Shown here: positions 21,041-33,620 of the stretch, one piece after another
How the letters are laid out: every line of letters begins with the position of its first letter
Position numbering within the stretch: position 1 is the first letter of the stretch
Source of the DNA: Panaeolus papilionaceus
Lineage: Eukaryota > Basidiomycota > Agaricomycetes > Agaricales
Assembly: GCA_015501605.1 (NCBI GenBank)
Contig: JADNRZ010000040.1
Location: 1-64,000 of the forward strand
Reading direction: 5' to 3'
DNA length: 64,000 nt
Program-made: the position numbers and the translations under genes
The notes under the pieces: generated by a model
Told to the model about the DNA's origin: nothing
Database searches by the model: none
The model's input: only the letters and a program-made list of their open reading frames with translations

Positions 21041-24000
21041 AAAACAATTGAATAATGATGGAGGTTGTCATATGAAACAAAGAAACAACAGATGGAACAA
21101 TGGTTTTGAATAAATTAATGAAAAGAAGGTATGAAAATGTAAAGATGGTTGGTAGTGCAGGCGTGATAGCGTGCTTGTGTGAGCGCTATACTGATGCCGT
21201 GGCCTAGGCGCTTGAACGGCAAGTCGCTGAATTAGTCCAAAAACGTACAAAGGCGCGAAAACGGAGATAGATGGGCGCGCGGCTCATCAACGAGGATGTG
21301 ACAAGAGTAATGGGGGTAGATGCAGATTCGGGTTGAGGACCAGAATCTACGACGGATGATCAATTATGCCTGGGTAATTAGCATCAATACGGAAGAAATT
21401 GTTAAGGGTGGTGAATGTAAGATGAACAAACCTGTGCGCAAGCCTCCTCACAGCAAGTGCATCTGAAAATAGAACGAGCGACAAATTAAATTAACTAGGA
21501 TTATCGAATGATTGATCGCTATATCTAGGGTAAGAGACAGGCATCTACTCTGAGTGTAGATATGGGATCGAAGGCCACGAAAATCAACAGCCAGGTGAGC
21601 AACGAATCGTAGCTCGCAGGTGTAAGACGAAAGAACAACAGAAATTACAATAAGAAACCCACCCATATACCGAATCGTGTCAACGAGAATTATGATAAAT
21701 TGAACACACAAAAACTCACATCACAGATAAATGACATTGATTCATCTCCAGGCCTATCCTGAATCACATCGCCACCCCGACGACCACCATCATATCTTCC
21801 ACCAAATTTCTTCTCCTCTCCACCACTCTGCCTGAACACCGTCCTCCCTCGAAAGAACTCCCCCCAATTCCTTCTTCTATGCTTGGGTCTCAACCCCATC
21901 CCCAAGACATTATGACTGACCATTCATTATACTGCAAGGACCATCGGCATCGCTCACCATGTATCGCCGGCACGCGATAGAGCAAGGCAAGGTTGAGACA
22001 AAACTTGAGATCGGAAATAAGAGCTGGTTCTTTGAGATGTATACACACAGAGAGAGCGGAGCAAGTGGATCCACGAATACTACATAAGGGTATGTATGTA
22101 CAACCGTTGATGTGCACGCGATGCTCTCAAGTGTGAAAACAAAACACCTGATGACTGGAGTGAGGTCAACGTTGCAGAGGGCGCTCTGAGGGTGCGGGTT
22201 GGTGTTTCCGTGGTTGACAGAGCCTTCGTGAAGATAGAAAAGACTAGATTTGAAGCCAACGACGCTTCCTGATACTGAGACGAGAGACTGAAACACTAAG
22301 TTTAAAAGTGGGCTAAAAGTAAGCTCCTTGATTTTTACGAAGCCTTCTGAATTAAGTACAAATGAAAATGAACTAAAATACCAACTACGGGGGGGTTCGA
22401 AACGACGCCTGAAAGCGCCCAGGCACATAAGGAAAGGGTCTATAACAAAGAAATATCTTAAAAGGAGCTGCAAGAGCGGGGGTGGGATGAGGAAAGAGGG
22501 TGGTTGAATGGTAAAAGGGGTTCAAAATATGAATTAAATGATGGAAATAAATGAGGAATTGAAAGTCCGTATGAAAGGTGAGGTGCGGAATGACAGGATG
22601 CGGCGTCGGTATATCCCAATTTGTGTTGTGGTGGCTGATAGGGACGATACGAGTGTCGGTCTTAGTGGTATAAGTGCGCGCGGACGACGAAAGGGAGCGT
22701 GTTAACCAAAAAGGGTAAGCGTTGATGCGTGTGCGTGTGCGTGCGTGGTGAATGGGTTCTGAACCTAGACGTGATTCACGGGGTCACATGAGCGCGCTAC
22801 TCATCACCGTTACTCAGCGCCGAAGTTGACTACAAGAGGGTTGAGACAACCTGGAGAGGAGGTATAGAAAACAAACAGGTGCGCGCAAGGTGAGAGGTGG
22901 AATCGAATTGATACGAAGACTGGTTGACGACAAGATGAGGATGCACGAATATGGTCTACGCGTGCGGCACGCGACATATACCTTCCAGGTGAAAACGCTT
23001 CGAGAAGAATGAGCCGAGGGAGGAAGACAGTTTCGGAACAGGGTGTATGAGGAACGCGAGCGTTGATTGAAAGCATTCAACTTGGCAGTATACCGGACGT
23101 AACGAACACGAGAACTAATAGACTAATACAGGAAGAAACTTGGGCCAGCATCAGACGAAGATGTGATTCATGCCAATAGTGCAAGAATCGGGAAATTGTG
23201 AAACGACCAGAGACGTGGGTACGAGAAGGGGAGCGAAGATACGAGAGAAGAACACACAGGCTGAACAAGAGAGAGTGATGTAGGTACACGCAGAGGCACA
23301 CCGCAGAAAGGGAACGCAGGAGTGAAGACTGGGAATAAGGATAGTGTCGGAGAAAGCACTCAACCAATTAGACCCTATCCATCTGTTCCGAAATCCAGAG
23401 TCGAAAAAATCCTGAACAAGAACGGCTCCATTTTGAGATCATCAAATGGTATAATCGATGAATTTGAGCATACAACGATCTCGACAGGGCAAAGTTAAAC
23501 AGAATGATTAAATTGGTATTTACCTAGAGTATCCTGACAGACGTGTACGCAAAACACCATTGCTGTTCACATGAAACCAAAGAATGAGAAAACAAACAAC
23601 GAGTGGAGTAACACATCATAGCTCGCATCACATCGGAGCAAGACAGGCAGAAACGAAGGACATGGTAAAAACAAACCACGCACGGTCTCGCGATTCTCCC
23701 CAATTGTCTGTGTACGTGTCTCCGCATCTCGTTTCCACCTCCCTCGACATTATTCACTGATATTTGCCATCGCCTCCCTTAAATCATCCTCCCCCTTTTC
23801 CTCCGAGTTCTCCCCCATGAGACGATTCCTTTGGCGATGGGAAAGAACGGAAATTGGATCGGTTTGGATGGATGGCACAGACACGATCTGGGGATGGAGG
23901 GGAGATTGCAATCGAAGATGAACAAGAGGTAATCGGTAGAACAAAAAGGTACGCTGAGGGTAGTGAATTGTAAGGCTGGGATGCGCTCCACACGAGAAAT

Positions 24001-25289
24001 CGAGGATAAATTGGAAGTTGAGTGGGGTAATGCACTCAGGAAGGGAAAAAAGTAGATATTGGATATGCGCTGAGAAATGGAGATGGAGTGGAGAGACGGA
24101 AAACGAAGATAGGTGCGCGGGTGATGATAGAAATGGGTTAACGATAGGCGAGCGACCAGCTAGCTCAGGGATGCGAGAAAAGTGCGAAGGCTGATGTGTA
24201 GGATAGGGGAAGCAAGAGACCGCATACGAGCAACGAGGTGACGAGTGTATAGAGGAACAAATGAGCCGATGTTACAGGAAGTGAAATAACATCAGAAAAA
24301 CGAGAGGGACGACGAAGGTGGAACACAAGTAGCAACGAAATGAACCATGGTGAGACGCAGGCAGAATGAGAGCTCGTCAGGACCGATGATTTTCCTTCAA
24401 AATTGATCACTGATCAAGCTCGTGCAGCGATGGAACCCAGTTTTTCTGCAAGTCCGGAGGCGATGGCTCGGCATGATTAGTGACACATGTAATACATAGG
24501 TGTATGCGAGGACGTGTCTACAGAATAGGGGCGCGTCAGCGAGGCTGAGCTGGAAGATTTAGAGTTAATGATGAACAAAGACAAGAGCAAAAGAGACGAG
24601 GACATGCACAATTAATGATAGAATATATCGAGTTGAATAGGCATGATAGTGATTCAGGTGGGCATGAGACGTTTTCGTGCCACGAGAGGCGACGTAGTTC
24701 ATGGTAACGGTAGTGAACAATGGCCCATTTGAGGGGCAGGCCAGATACACGTACAGCATCAAAGAGACAAAACAACGACAGCCAGATTTCAGACAGGATT
24801 GGATTGATGACAGGCGTGGGGAACTCAGAGTGGCCTGAGACGAGAGACGAACAGAGACACGGGTAGGAGGAGAGGGTGGGGACTCGTCACCCAAGAGAGA
24901 AGTAAGGTTGAACGAGGCAGCGGGGTAATAACGCAATCAGAGCTTGAAGACAATAAAAGGTGAACGGGGGAGAACCAAGGACACAAGATGCGCCTGGAGA
25001 TGAACTGAGGCAAGATTGAGAGTTTCTACTTCTACCCTAGAGCGTAGGCGGAGACACGTCTGTGGGGCTGTGGATGGGAGCGCGCCAGAGACGTGGAGTT
25101 GACACGTGGATTGTGAAAAGATGAAGGAGGAATAGAAGGAAAAACACTAACGTGTCCACAGTCAATTTGCAGGGCATGAAAAGGTTCAGACAAGCTAATA
25201 ACGTGTGAGGATGAAAGGACCATCCTGACATGAGAGAAAATGAGACTGGGTTTGGAGGCGTCAGAGGTCATGGCAACGATAGTGAGCAA
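21041..25289 (-). repeat. Gene-free stretch, mostly TC-rich on minus
   Basis: 22600-23380 and 23740-25280 are TC-rich on the minus strand and related to 38640-39960. 21100-22500 is mixed sequence with no recognised feature. No open frame has splice context or a familiar motif. Confidence 0.5.
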
Positions 25290-25440
25290 GGGACCAGGTC
25301 AACACGACTCTCAACGAGACCAATGATGATGGCAATGACGAACCACTCGGGTTGTTTGGTTGTTTGTTTGCCTAGCTCACACGGCAAATCCCGTGGCTTG
25401 TTTCTTATTGCGCACCCACACTGTCGAGACCGTGAATTGA
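25290..25440 (-). repeat. Head block of the TC-rich repeat
   Basis: On the minus strand it reads GCAAACAAACAACCAAACAA, then a TGGTCTCGTTG word. It is a diverged version of the block at 19878-20042, with the TC-rich sequence on the same side. Confidence 0.6.
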
Positions 25441-26609
25441 TAGTCACACTTGCCCAACCATCATTATGAAAGCGAAAACCTCATACCAAGTTAAGTACGT
25501 ACATACTGCTCTCGCCTGACCTCGAGCTCACATTTTCCTTCCCATATTTTGTATGTAGAGGCACCCAAACACCACTACAGGCGCAAGCAGACGCACAGCA
25601 CTCCTCTCCACATTCGAAGTGGAAAGCACATCCATCCCCAGCTGAATGCCATATGACACATCCTCGAAGCAATCCCCCACGAAAACAGGGGGATCACCGT
25701 CTGAATCTTCTTCAATAACAACATGGGTTCAGGCTCCGAAGTTATCGCCAGCCTCGAAAGCGCAGGAAAAGTGTTTGACTTTGTTTCCCTACACACAGGC
25801 TCAATGACGAGGAGAGAAGGGACACGAGGGCGAGTTTTAAGGGGCATAGTGGCGTCTGGGGTAGTTGTCCATGGGTTGCATCTTCATATATACATACATA
25901 TATACCCTGTAACGTCGTCGGACTGAGCGGGCATGCCATTTTCACGAATCGGTCGTTCCATTAGTGTGATCTCAGGGGATCCAACGTGATGTGGTATTGA
26001 ACAGGAGATGCTCGTTCAAGTGTCTATGTACATCAGTGCCTCGAAGAGCCACCCTGTATGTCGACTTGCTGAATATCCGAAGCGAATGTTAAATCAAAAC
26101 AGTAATATGAGGTTTCCGTTTGAGCGTGCAGCGAGTCGAGATTCCATCCGATATCACATCTTATAATCATGTCAAGGACGAGATCACGCATAAGTTTGCG
26201 ACGAGAACATAACATTGAACAAACTAAATTTAATCAACAGATGATCAACATCAACAGACCATTTCTGCATCACACCGCTACCATTCCCTCCATGAGTTAC
26301 CCAAATCCGTCCTTCGTAACTTAGAGAAAATGACAGCGAACGAAAATCGAGATATTTTATATTTGAAAAACAATTGTATATGGACGCGAAACGAATGTAG
26401 AGAGAATGGTAGAGAGAGCACACTGTAACCCCAATTTGGCCGTTTTTTCTGGCCGCAGGAAAATGACAGCGGAAATAACAATGAGAGTTTTCATCCATTG
26501 AGAACTGAGTGAAAGTGACGGCGATTCATGTGAGCACAAAAATGCATTCTCGTTCACCTTGAACAAAATTTTTTTGAACGCTTGAACGCCGGGTACACCG
26601 CGAACTGGT
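25441..26609. other. Orphan GTPase 3' flank (ghost copy)
   Basis: 25670-26160 matches the 3' flanks of copies A and B (for example CATGCCATTTTCACGAATC and TCCAACGTGA), yet no GTPase exon precedes it. 26175-26425 is the second copy of the repeat at 13481. This suggests a GTPase copy was lost between B and C. Confidence 0.5.
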
Positions 26610-26758
26610 TGATGATCATGTGATGCGCAGTGGCCTCATGTACCACATGCACTTGACTGGTACTCTGCTGGAGACACTTTCCGCTCTGTGCTCACCATTT
26701 TGTGTGGATACCTCTTTCCGCGAACCCCAGCCGCTACTTAGTTGTCAATAATCGTGTC
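26610..26758 (+). repeat. 5' flank of GTPase copy C
   Basis: Same block as before copies A and B (CTCTGCTGGAGACACTTTCC), ending at the start codon of copy C. Confidence 0.6.
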
Positions 26759-28304
26759 ATGGAGGGACTTGAACTTGAAGAGTTCAGAGTTACCAGTAAT
26801 ATTGCTATCGAACCCGTAGCCAGAATACCCGACGAAGCAGTCGTATATATGTACGTGTAGTGTTAGTCGTGGTTCTGAAACTTGTCTAATGAATGAAAAT
26901 ATTTAGCATCATGGGACCTACTGGTGCTGGGAAGAGTACAGTAAGTCAACAACCATGTACAGCATTTTGATGCAATTTACTTAGACTGAATACTTTTTGT
27001 CCGTTCAAGTTCATTGAGGCACTTGCAGGAGGCTCACAGAACCTTGCTATTTCGAGTAATCAGCTCGCTGGATATACCCAGCGTGTAACTGCTTACAAAC
27101 TTGTCAACGTTGCACAGAAACAATCCGCCAGGGCAATTTATCTGGTTGATACACCAGGATTTTCCGACAGTAAGATATCGGAGATGGAGGTTGTGGATAT
27201 GCTCAGAGATTGGCTGAAAGAGAATTGGTGAGACCTTACCATTGATATTATGATACCTCAGGAAGAATACCCAATTGACTTCCGACTAGTTCTTCAATAA
27301 ATTACAGAATATTATTTCTCACTCCCATCGCAGTCACTCGCCTGCCAGGAAGTAGGCAGAGAACAATTAAAATGTTGAAAGAATTGTTGGGTGTCAGGAC
27401 TTATACAATCACAGTTGTAACAACAATGTGGAATACCCTTCACAGTGAACGAACTCGCAGTCAAGCAGAACAAAACTTTGAACGACTTAAAGCCGGAGTT
27501 TTCAAGGTAATTAGTACCATCTCCTATGTTGTTTTTGAAGCTTCACTCACGCTGACCTAGGGGTTTTTTGGGGAGGAAACTGACTTGAAGCGTTTTATGG
27601 GTACCAGGACTTCAGCCCTTCAAGTGTTGGATAGCAATGTTTGGTACTATGATCAACCATTATACAGGTCAACAATCACTTCCACACATCTCTATTGTGA
27701 CTTGCATGAGCGCATTGAGGCTGCGCTTCAGAAGAAAGACATGATTGAGTCGGACCTGACTCATTCCGACACACAAAGCAACAGAGTTCTCGAAGCCATC
27801 CGGGAGCAGGATCAAAAGGAAAACGACGAGACTTTGGCCAAATTCATTTCCCAATTGGTCAAATTTGGACGACCACCGCCTGAATTTCGGGAAGGCGCGC
27901 AAGCTCTACGCAAGACCATCGTGGCCAACATCATCCCAACCAACCATCGAATGTACGATAATTTCCAACAGTGGGCTGAGGACCCAGAGATTTACAATGG
28001 GCTCGTCTCCGATCCCGAGCTGAAGGAGACTATACTTGCCATGCTGCCCGAAAAACGTGTCTCCCACAAGCATCCGAAGGAGCGAGCAGAGCCCTTGCCA
28101 TCTATAGGATCCAATTCTGACCAAGGTCGAGACTCGAAGCCTGTACAGACAGAGACGATCTCCGCTATGGGACCAGAGTCGGAAGCCCTTGTCATCCCTG
28201 TTAGCCATGGACTATCAAGGTCACTTGCTTTTAAAGGGCTACTCCGACGTCTACTCAAATTCGCCAAGCGCCATCGTCCCAAATGGCTCAAGCGTGAGGA
28301 GTAA
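26759..28304 (+). CDS. P-loop GTPase (AIG1-like G domain), copy C, 434 aa
   Basis: Exons are 26759-26850, 26907-26940, 27010-27227, 27290-27506 and 27561-28304. All introns are GT-AG and the total is 435 codons with stop. The first four exons have exactly the lengths found in copy B. Motifs are IMGPTGAGKST (exon 2), DTPGFSDSKISE (exon 3), and RLPGSRQR and TTMWNTLH (exon 4), so the Asp of the G4-like motif is Asn here. The C-terminal exon is about 50 residues longer than in B and ends in the same basic HRPKWLKREE. It lies just before the first segmental duplication copy. Function is unknown; nucleotide binding is inferred from the P-loop. Confidence 0.85.
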
Positions 28305-29044
28305 AACCACAGGTACGTTCGATTTGCGACCTATGGAGGAGTTATATTTGTTCACATACACATATTCTAGTGCATGCACTCTGGGATTTCACATATCTTG
28401 CGTCAAATATTATTCATCTCGTTTTGCTGAATCCTCGTTTCCACTGGCATGTTTCATTGTTCCATTTGGCTCGATATATATAATGTACTGGTTTGCAATG
28501 TCTCTGTGTTTCCAAGATGACAATGTCGCATTATATTTAACATGTACCATATTCACGAATGTATCGATCCATTAGCATGATCTCAGAGGAAATAGGATTC
28601 GGACACATGTAGCGTGATCTGTATTCAACGTAAGCATGAGTGCGGCGCAAATGGCCTTGGGCGATAAAAAGTCGGGCATCAAGGTTCATTGTATTCTACA
28701 TATCAGAGTTGGCGTCGTATTGCGTAATATGTACGCAAAACATAACCTGTATGTACTCGAAAATTGGTGGTGTCAAAACAATTTCTGACAAACTTCCCTT
28801 CATGAAAGCACACCCAGTAGGTACGTATGTATACACAAGGATAACAGAGTATCTTCACGGCAACGGCGACCCCATAGTTTCCTTTGCCTCGAACAAGGGT
28901 CTAAACAATAAAATCACCGAATTTTTGGCGGTTGAGCAGCCCGTCGTCGATGATTTACTGAAAGTAAGCGACTTAAATGAGGATGAACGAAAAATGACGG
29001 TGAAATTTTATGGATGGCACCCAGCTATTTACAATAGAAATCCT
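28305..29044 (+). other. 3' flank of GTPase C with one unassigned open frame
   Basis: 28310-28620 resembles the start of the flank after A and B. A frame from about 28640 to 29047 ends in KFYGWHPAIYNRNP and has fairly even composition in its last 80 residues. It may be a terminal exon of a decayed gene; I do not recognise it. Confidence 0.35.
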
Positions 29045-29520
29045 TGAATAACATCCACATATATCGCCGTAATACTTGAGTCTGCACCTGAGCTCATCTT
29101 TGTCCTGTGTCGTTGTCTGCGATGTATGGATTAACTGCAAAGTGTCGTGGGTTCCGGAATATTTCTCATATTTAGCTACTTTGAACGACCGTAATTGTTA
29201 AAATGCACTCCTAACCAATTCTAACCTGCGAGTCGTATACGGAAGAATATTCTAGAATTCAGACAGTGTCGTTGTCAAATACTTTCCTCTGGTAACCCTT
29301 CAGCGATAAAGCTGTGCAGGTAGGCTTAGCGGAGGAAAAAAACGGGATTGTATTGATGGCCATTGTTGTGTCTCGACTCTCGAGTCGGCATAGTAGGGGC
29401 TCATCTCGATACGCGATTTTGCTTTTTCGGATATCAACTATCCTACGCTCATCGTTGAGACACCCTTCTCGAAAAAAAAAACATTCGTCTCACGACGGTG
29501 CATTGTTGAATTGGGAAGCC

Positions 29521-29528
29521 TATATATA
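29521..29528 (+). promoter_or_regulatory. TATA box of the Ser/His-rich gene, copy I
   Basis: TATATATA lies about 110 bp upstream of the first ATG. The same place in copy II has TATAAATA. Confidence 0.6.
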
Positions 29529-29638
29529 GTGGGAGGTTTGGGAGTTTTTTTGTTATCACCCACTTGGTTTCCACCGACTACGTTAGATTTATCACGATTA
29601 ACCGAAATCGTGTCTCCAACCCAGTCTTGAGCCCTAGG

Positions 29639-30671
29639 ATGCATCATTCTTCGTATTCGGCTTCATCTTCGTTCCCTCATTCTCCAACTGTAGGGATACG
29701 TTACGCATCTCCAGCTTCATCCCCGTATCCTCGTTCAAGCTCCTCCACCACCCATCACGGCGCATCACCATCAATGTCACTTTTTACACCCACTCGCACA
29801 GAGGTAGTGGGAGAAGAGCTGGAACAGTGTGAGGGCATGGACAGCGTCATTCAGTACGACGACGTTCGGGGCTACTTTGATAGAGTTGGGCTGCCTACTC
29901 CTGATTCTATCCCGAGGAGGAAGACGATGCACCATACGAACTTAAGCCTAAGCTCATCGACGAGGACAATGCCAATGTCATCAATAGTTGGGACTCCTAC
30001 TGCTAAGGCACTCCCTCCTCCCATACTGTCTCCACCGGCGATGAAGTCCCTAACCCCACCATTACCATTGCATCACGAACAGCAGACCAGCTCATTGTTC
30101 TCATCATATCACGCGCCTCATGCAAGCAGCAGCTCAATTTGTACTGGACACCAGTGGCAGGCTCAACCCATGGCAAGCCCGAGTACCCAGCCGATGTCAA
30201 TGTTTATGCCACCAGATCCTAATTCCTTGCTCTCACCAACACCGGCACCCATACAGCAGCACCAACGACCGCAGCCGTCGAGTTCGTCATCATCACCATC
30301 ACATCACCGTCATATGAGCAGCAGCTCAAGCCTAAGTAGACCCAGAACGCTCAGCCCATCGCCTCAGGCTCTAGCTCCAAGAGTCACACCCACATCATGC
30401 CCCCTGCACCCGTCCCCGGTCCCTCGCGCACCAGAGCGACGTACAACAATCTCGAGACTCTCAATCTCGCGGTGGGGTACAACACTCTTCTCGAACTAGA
30501 GAAGAGGGTAGCACTGCACATACAAGCCTGAGGAAGCGCTCCACGCCAGGGGGGATCAGAATCGTTACCGTTTATGACGCCCGTGGATTCGAGGGAGTGG
30601 AAGCTGGGATTGAGACGGGGTATGATATGTATGGTGGGACTGGTTATCATGAACATATTTGGAGTCGATAG
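29639..30671 (+). pseudogene. Ser/His/Pro-rich protein, copy I, frameshifted
   Basis: The first available ATG gives MHHSS; the upstream ATG used in copy II (59056) is changed here. The protein is low in complexity except for one block shared with copy II, GMDSVIQYDDVRGYFDR, and a C-terminal block GIRIVTVYDARGFEG. Relative to copy II the frame shifts near 30340 and again near 30450, so the frame that opens at 29639 stops at 30499 before the conserved end. In this copy the conserved C-terminal block survives only in another frame. The family is unknown to me. Confidence 0.6.
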
Positions 30672-30742
30672 CTCGTGGTAATAGGTTTTATTTCGCTTCC
30701 TTTTTTCTCTGGTGATAGTCCTCAGTTTGAGCCCATGATTAC

Positions 30743-31073
30743 TGATGTGCCCCGAACCCACATCCCCTCCGAATTCCGCGTTTTCGGTATTTTTTCGGTA
30801 TGCGGTTCCGCTTCGATTTCCCGATATCATCACCCTCCCGTTTACGACCACGTTTAGTGTAGCTGGCCTTGGATACACGGTAGCTTCCACATTTGATTAT
30901 CTTGTTTATTTTTCATTCTATTTTCGGTTCTTTGAAACGCTTCGGCGCTTACTTTCTTATATCCATTCAATTTCATATTGTTTTGTTCACGTTTATCTTC
31001 ATAGCACTCCTCCAGCTGATGTATTTTATATTTTATATGGTTCCTTAGCTACACTTGCGTAACGCGCACATCA
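30743..31073 (+). mobile_element. Solo LTR, 331 bp
   Basis: It starts TGATGTGC and ends GCACATCA, flanked by a 4-bp duplication TTAC. It is related to the LTR at 45834-46383 (shared GAAACGCTTCGGCGCTTACT and GTAACGCGCACATCA). The matching place in copy II of the duplication lacks it. Confidence 0.75.
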
Positions 31074-31374
31074 TTACTACATACGATAATTTCTACAACT
31101 TTGATGCAGTGCTTATTTAGTGGGGATATATGTCGTTGAATGCATTAAACTACTCCTTATCCAAAAACTGAAATTGAGCGCTGGTGGAATTCACAAAAGG
31201 AACGTTAATGAACATCGGCGATGCGCGTTAGAGTTAAATGTGGTAAAAATGGTTTGATTACAGCATTTTTTTTTTTCGATAGAACGTCATAATTGAGCAT
31301 ATTCGCAGCATGTTTTGGAGAGCCGTGATACGCTCAAAGTGAAACGAGAGACAATGACGATACTTACGAGATGA

Positions 31375-31505
31375 GTGTATTTGTTTGGTTCTCGCCGCAT
31401 CGGCGTCGGGCCAAACAAACAATTCGATTGTTGGCACATTGAACAGGACCCCTTCATCACAATAACGTTGACCTCGTTGTGCACTGACCAGGGACGCTCC
31501 CTCAT
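31375..31505 (+). repeat. Head block upstream of secreted protein gene I
   Basis: Contains CCAAACAAACAATTCG and GTTGACCTCGTTG, the same block as at the start of the TC-rich repeats. Here it lies 90 bp before a gene, so it may be part of its promoter. Confidence 0.6.
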
Positions 31506-31596
31506 TACAGCTTTCCCCGAGACATAGGGGCTTTTACTGACTGACCATCATCACTATACCCCGTCCCCACTGCTATACCCACTCCAATTTACTCTC

Positions 31597-32161
31597 ATGG
31601 CACCGTCACGAACACGCTTTGCTCTTGCTGCTCTCCTCTGCTCGCTGCTTTTACCAGCCCTCGCACAAGACTTTTTCTTATCGTCGCCAGCTGCATGCAC
31701 CTTCTCTTGCCCTACTGAAGATCTCAACGGCATAGCACTCGTCAAAAGACCCTACGTCGTCGGATTCAACTCGACATATTCCATTTTTGAATGCGTGTAT
31801 GTACTCCTCTTTTTCTCTCGTCGTCAGTCATTCAATAACACCACGTCCATGTCTTCAGGTTCCACTCCGCCTCCTCACTTCACCCAGAACACAAATGTAG
31901 CTATTACAAGGTTCGTTTTCACTCCCGTCCCCTTTTCTTCCATTCCTCCCCCCCAATCTGCACCGACTGACACATCTCCGCTCTCAGCCCACAGGCAACC
32001 AAATGCTTGGTTACAAAGACGACGGATGCCCACCCACCGCTGTCGTATGCGAAGACGACAACCCCACTCCCTTGTTCTCAAATTTCCTGAAAGACGAAGT
32101 CCCACCGTGGTTTGAAGTCGATCGGTCGTTGTTGTATTTGAAGGAGCATCATAGGGCGTAG
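31597..32161 (+). CDS. Small secreted cysteine-containing protein, copy I, 141 aa
   Basis: Exons 31597-31796, 31859-31910 and 31988-32161 join in frame; the introns are GT-AG, 62 and 77 nt. A signal peptide of about 23 residues (ALAALLCSLLLPALA) is followed by a mature part with six cysteines, one Asn-Ser-Thr glycosylation site and the run GNQMLGYKDDGCPP. The C-terminus is Trp/Leu-rich and charged (VPPWFEVDRSLLYLKEHH). Copy II at 60801 has the same exon lengths, and nearly all differences are single substitutions, which supports function. It is probably an extracellular protein of an uncharacterised mushroom family; an effector-like role would be speculation. Confidence 0.8.
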
Positions 32162-33369
32162 CGAGAGGGATAGGTGAGGGAATGGGGGTCGTAGAGGTGT
32201 CGGAAAGGGGTGTATATGCGTATGATTGTGATTTTCTGTATGCTTTTCATCAATGTTATATTTTGATACCAGCTGCTACATCGTTTTGCGTCTCTTTCTC
32301 CCTCTGCTACGTTTAAGCTGTGTCTGGTTCAGTTTCAGAGGATCTCAGCCGTCTCCCAGTCGTTTGTGGGTTCTCATCGTCGTTGAACGACGTACTCAGC
32401 CGCCGCCGCTGTCGGTTTTCGTCTCAGTCATCCAGATTCTTCACTTATATCGTTCCTAGTCGTCTAGTATCCCCGTCAACGTTGTCTGAGTCTGGATCGT
32501 GGCAGCTTTTGTATATCGCCTCATTTCGTCTCAATCCCACCCGCAGACAGCCCGGAGACTTATTTCCTGTCTCTCCCTCCCTCCTGGCCTACGGCACGCA
32601 TATGCTCTATCCCTATATCCCCCTCTTCTCTTCAGGCGGCCATCATCCCAATTCTATTCCAACACCACCTTTGCGCCCTCCTCCTCGTTTTTCCTACCTC
32701 CGCACTGCGACCCTACTCCCCGCTTTTCAACCACGCTCCCTTGAATTCTCCTCTCTCCCCATCTTTTCTCGCACCACGTTCACGCTCCTCCGGTCCTACC
32801 CACTATCTTCGTCAACCCTAATTCCTATATTCGTCTGCATTGTACTTCAGTTCGTCGCTCTGTGCTCTCCTTCATGTCCATACATTCGCCACCTGCCTCA
32901 GTTTCAAACCTACTAACACACCTTGCGCATCAACTACTCCTCATTCACGTGTGCGCTGGTCTTGCACTGGTCTTGCACTGGATAGTCTCCGGGTATTCAG
33001 TGATTCTTTTTCTCCTCCTTCCGTGCGCATATACCCTTCTCGCGGAGCCATCCTCTCCTTCATTTTCGCCTACCTTTAGCACGATGTCTTGTTTGACCTC
33101 ATTTTCTTCTATCCCTTCCTCGCTCATGTTTTCGTTCCCAGGTCCCTTTGGTTTCATGTTCATCATATTTTTTCGCTAGTGTACTCGATTTCATCTGTCT
33201 CTTTCATTCTCTGCATATGAGCCCCTCCATGATGATCCTTCGCGTCGCGTTTGCTCTTCTGTATTCTCGATCAAGTTCGTTTTCCACCCCATACCGACCG
33301 CAGCTCCCTGTACCCTGACTATGGGGCTCGAGAGAATATATACACGCAATTTCTAATCATTTAAATGAA
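32162..33369 (+). repeat. TC-rich repeat downstream of the secreted protein gene, copy I
   Basis: The plus strand is pyrimidine-rich and shares long blocks with 61400-62500 and shorter ones with 38700-39160 and 13020-13450. No gene is seen. Open frames here are compositional. Confidence 0.6.
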
Positions 33370-33620
33370 TAATCTGTGGGTCTATGAGAACACGAGGAAA
33401 GGTGAAGCAGAAGGCAGGGGAAAAAAAGTGAAAAAAAGGAAGCGGTGGGTGGGTGAACAGAAAAACGAGCCACGCAACGAGATACAGCAGGCAGCATGGA
33501 GAGTGGTAGGTAGAAAGAGCGTAGAATAGCGTACCAAGAAGCGGAGAAGTGACGAGCGCGACGTCGGATGCACTCTTCACCTAACCAAGAAGGCGGATCT
33601 GTGCTTGCACAGACCCTTCC
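33370..33620 (-). mobile_element. Small palindrome-headed element, copy I of the duplication
   Basis: On the minus strand it begins GGAAGG, then an imperfect CTGTGC/GCACAG palindrome, then GCCTTCTTGGTTAGGTG and GTATCTCGTTGCGTGGCTCG. It matches the first half of the element at 17767. Confidence 0.6.

Noticed and set aside
22000..25000. Many minus-strand frames of 60-190 codons, rich in Ser, Leu, Pro and Cys
   Set aside because: The composition reflects the pyrimidine-rich repeat. No signal, splice pattern or conserved block was found.
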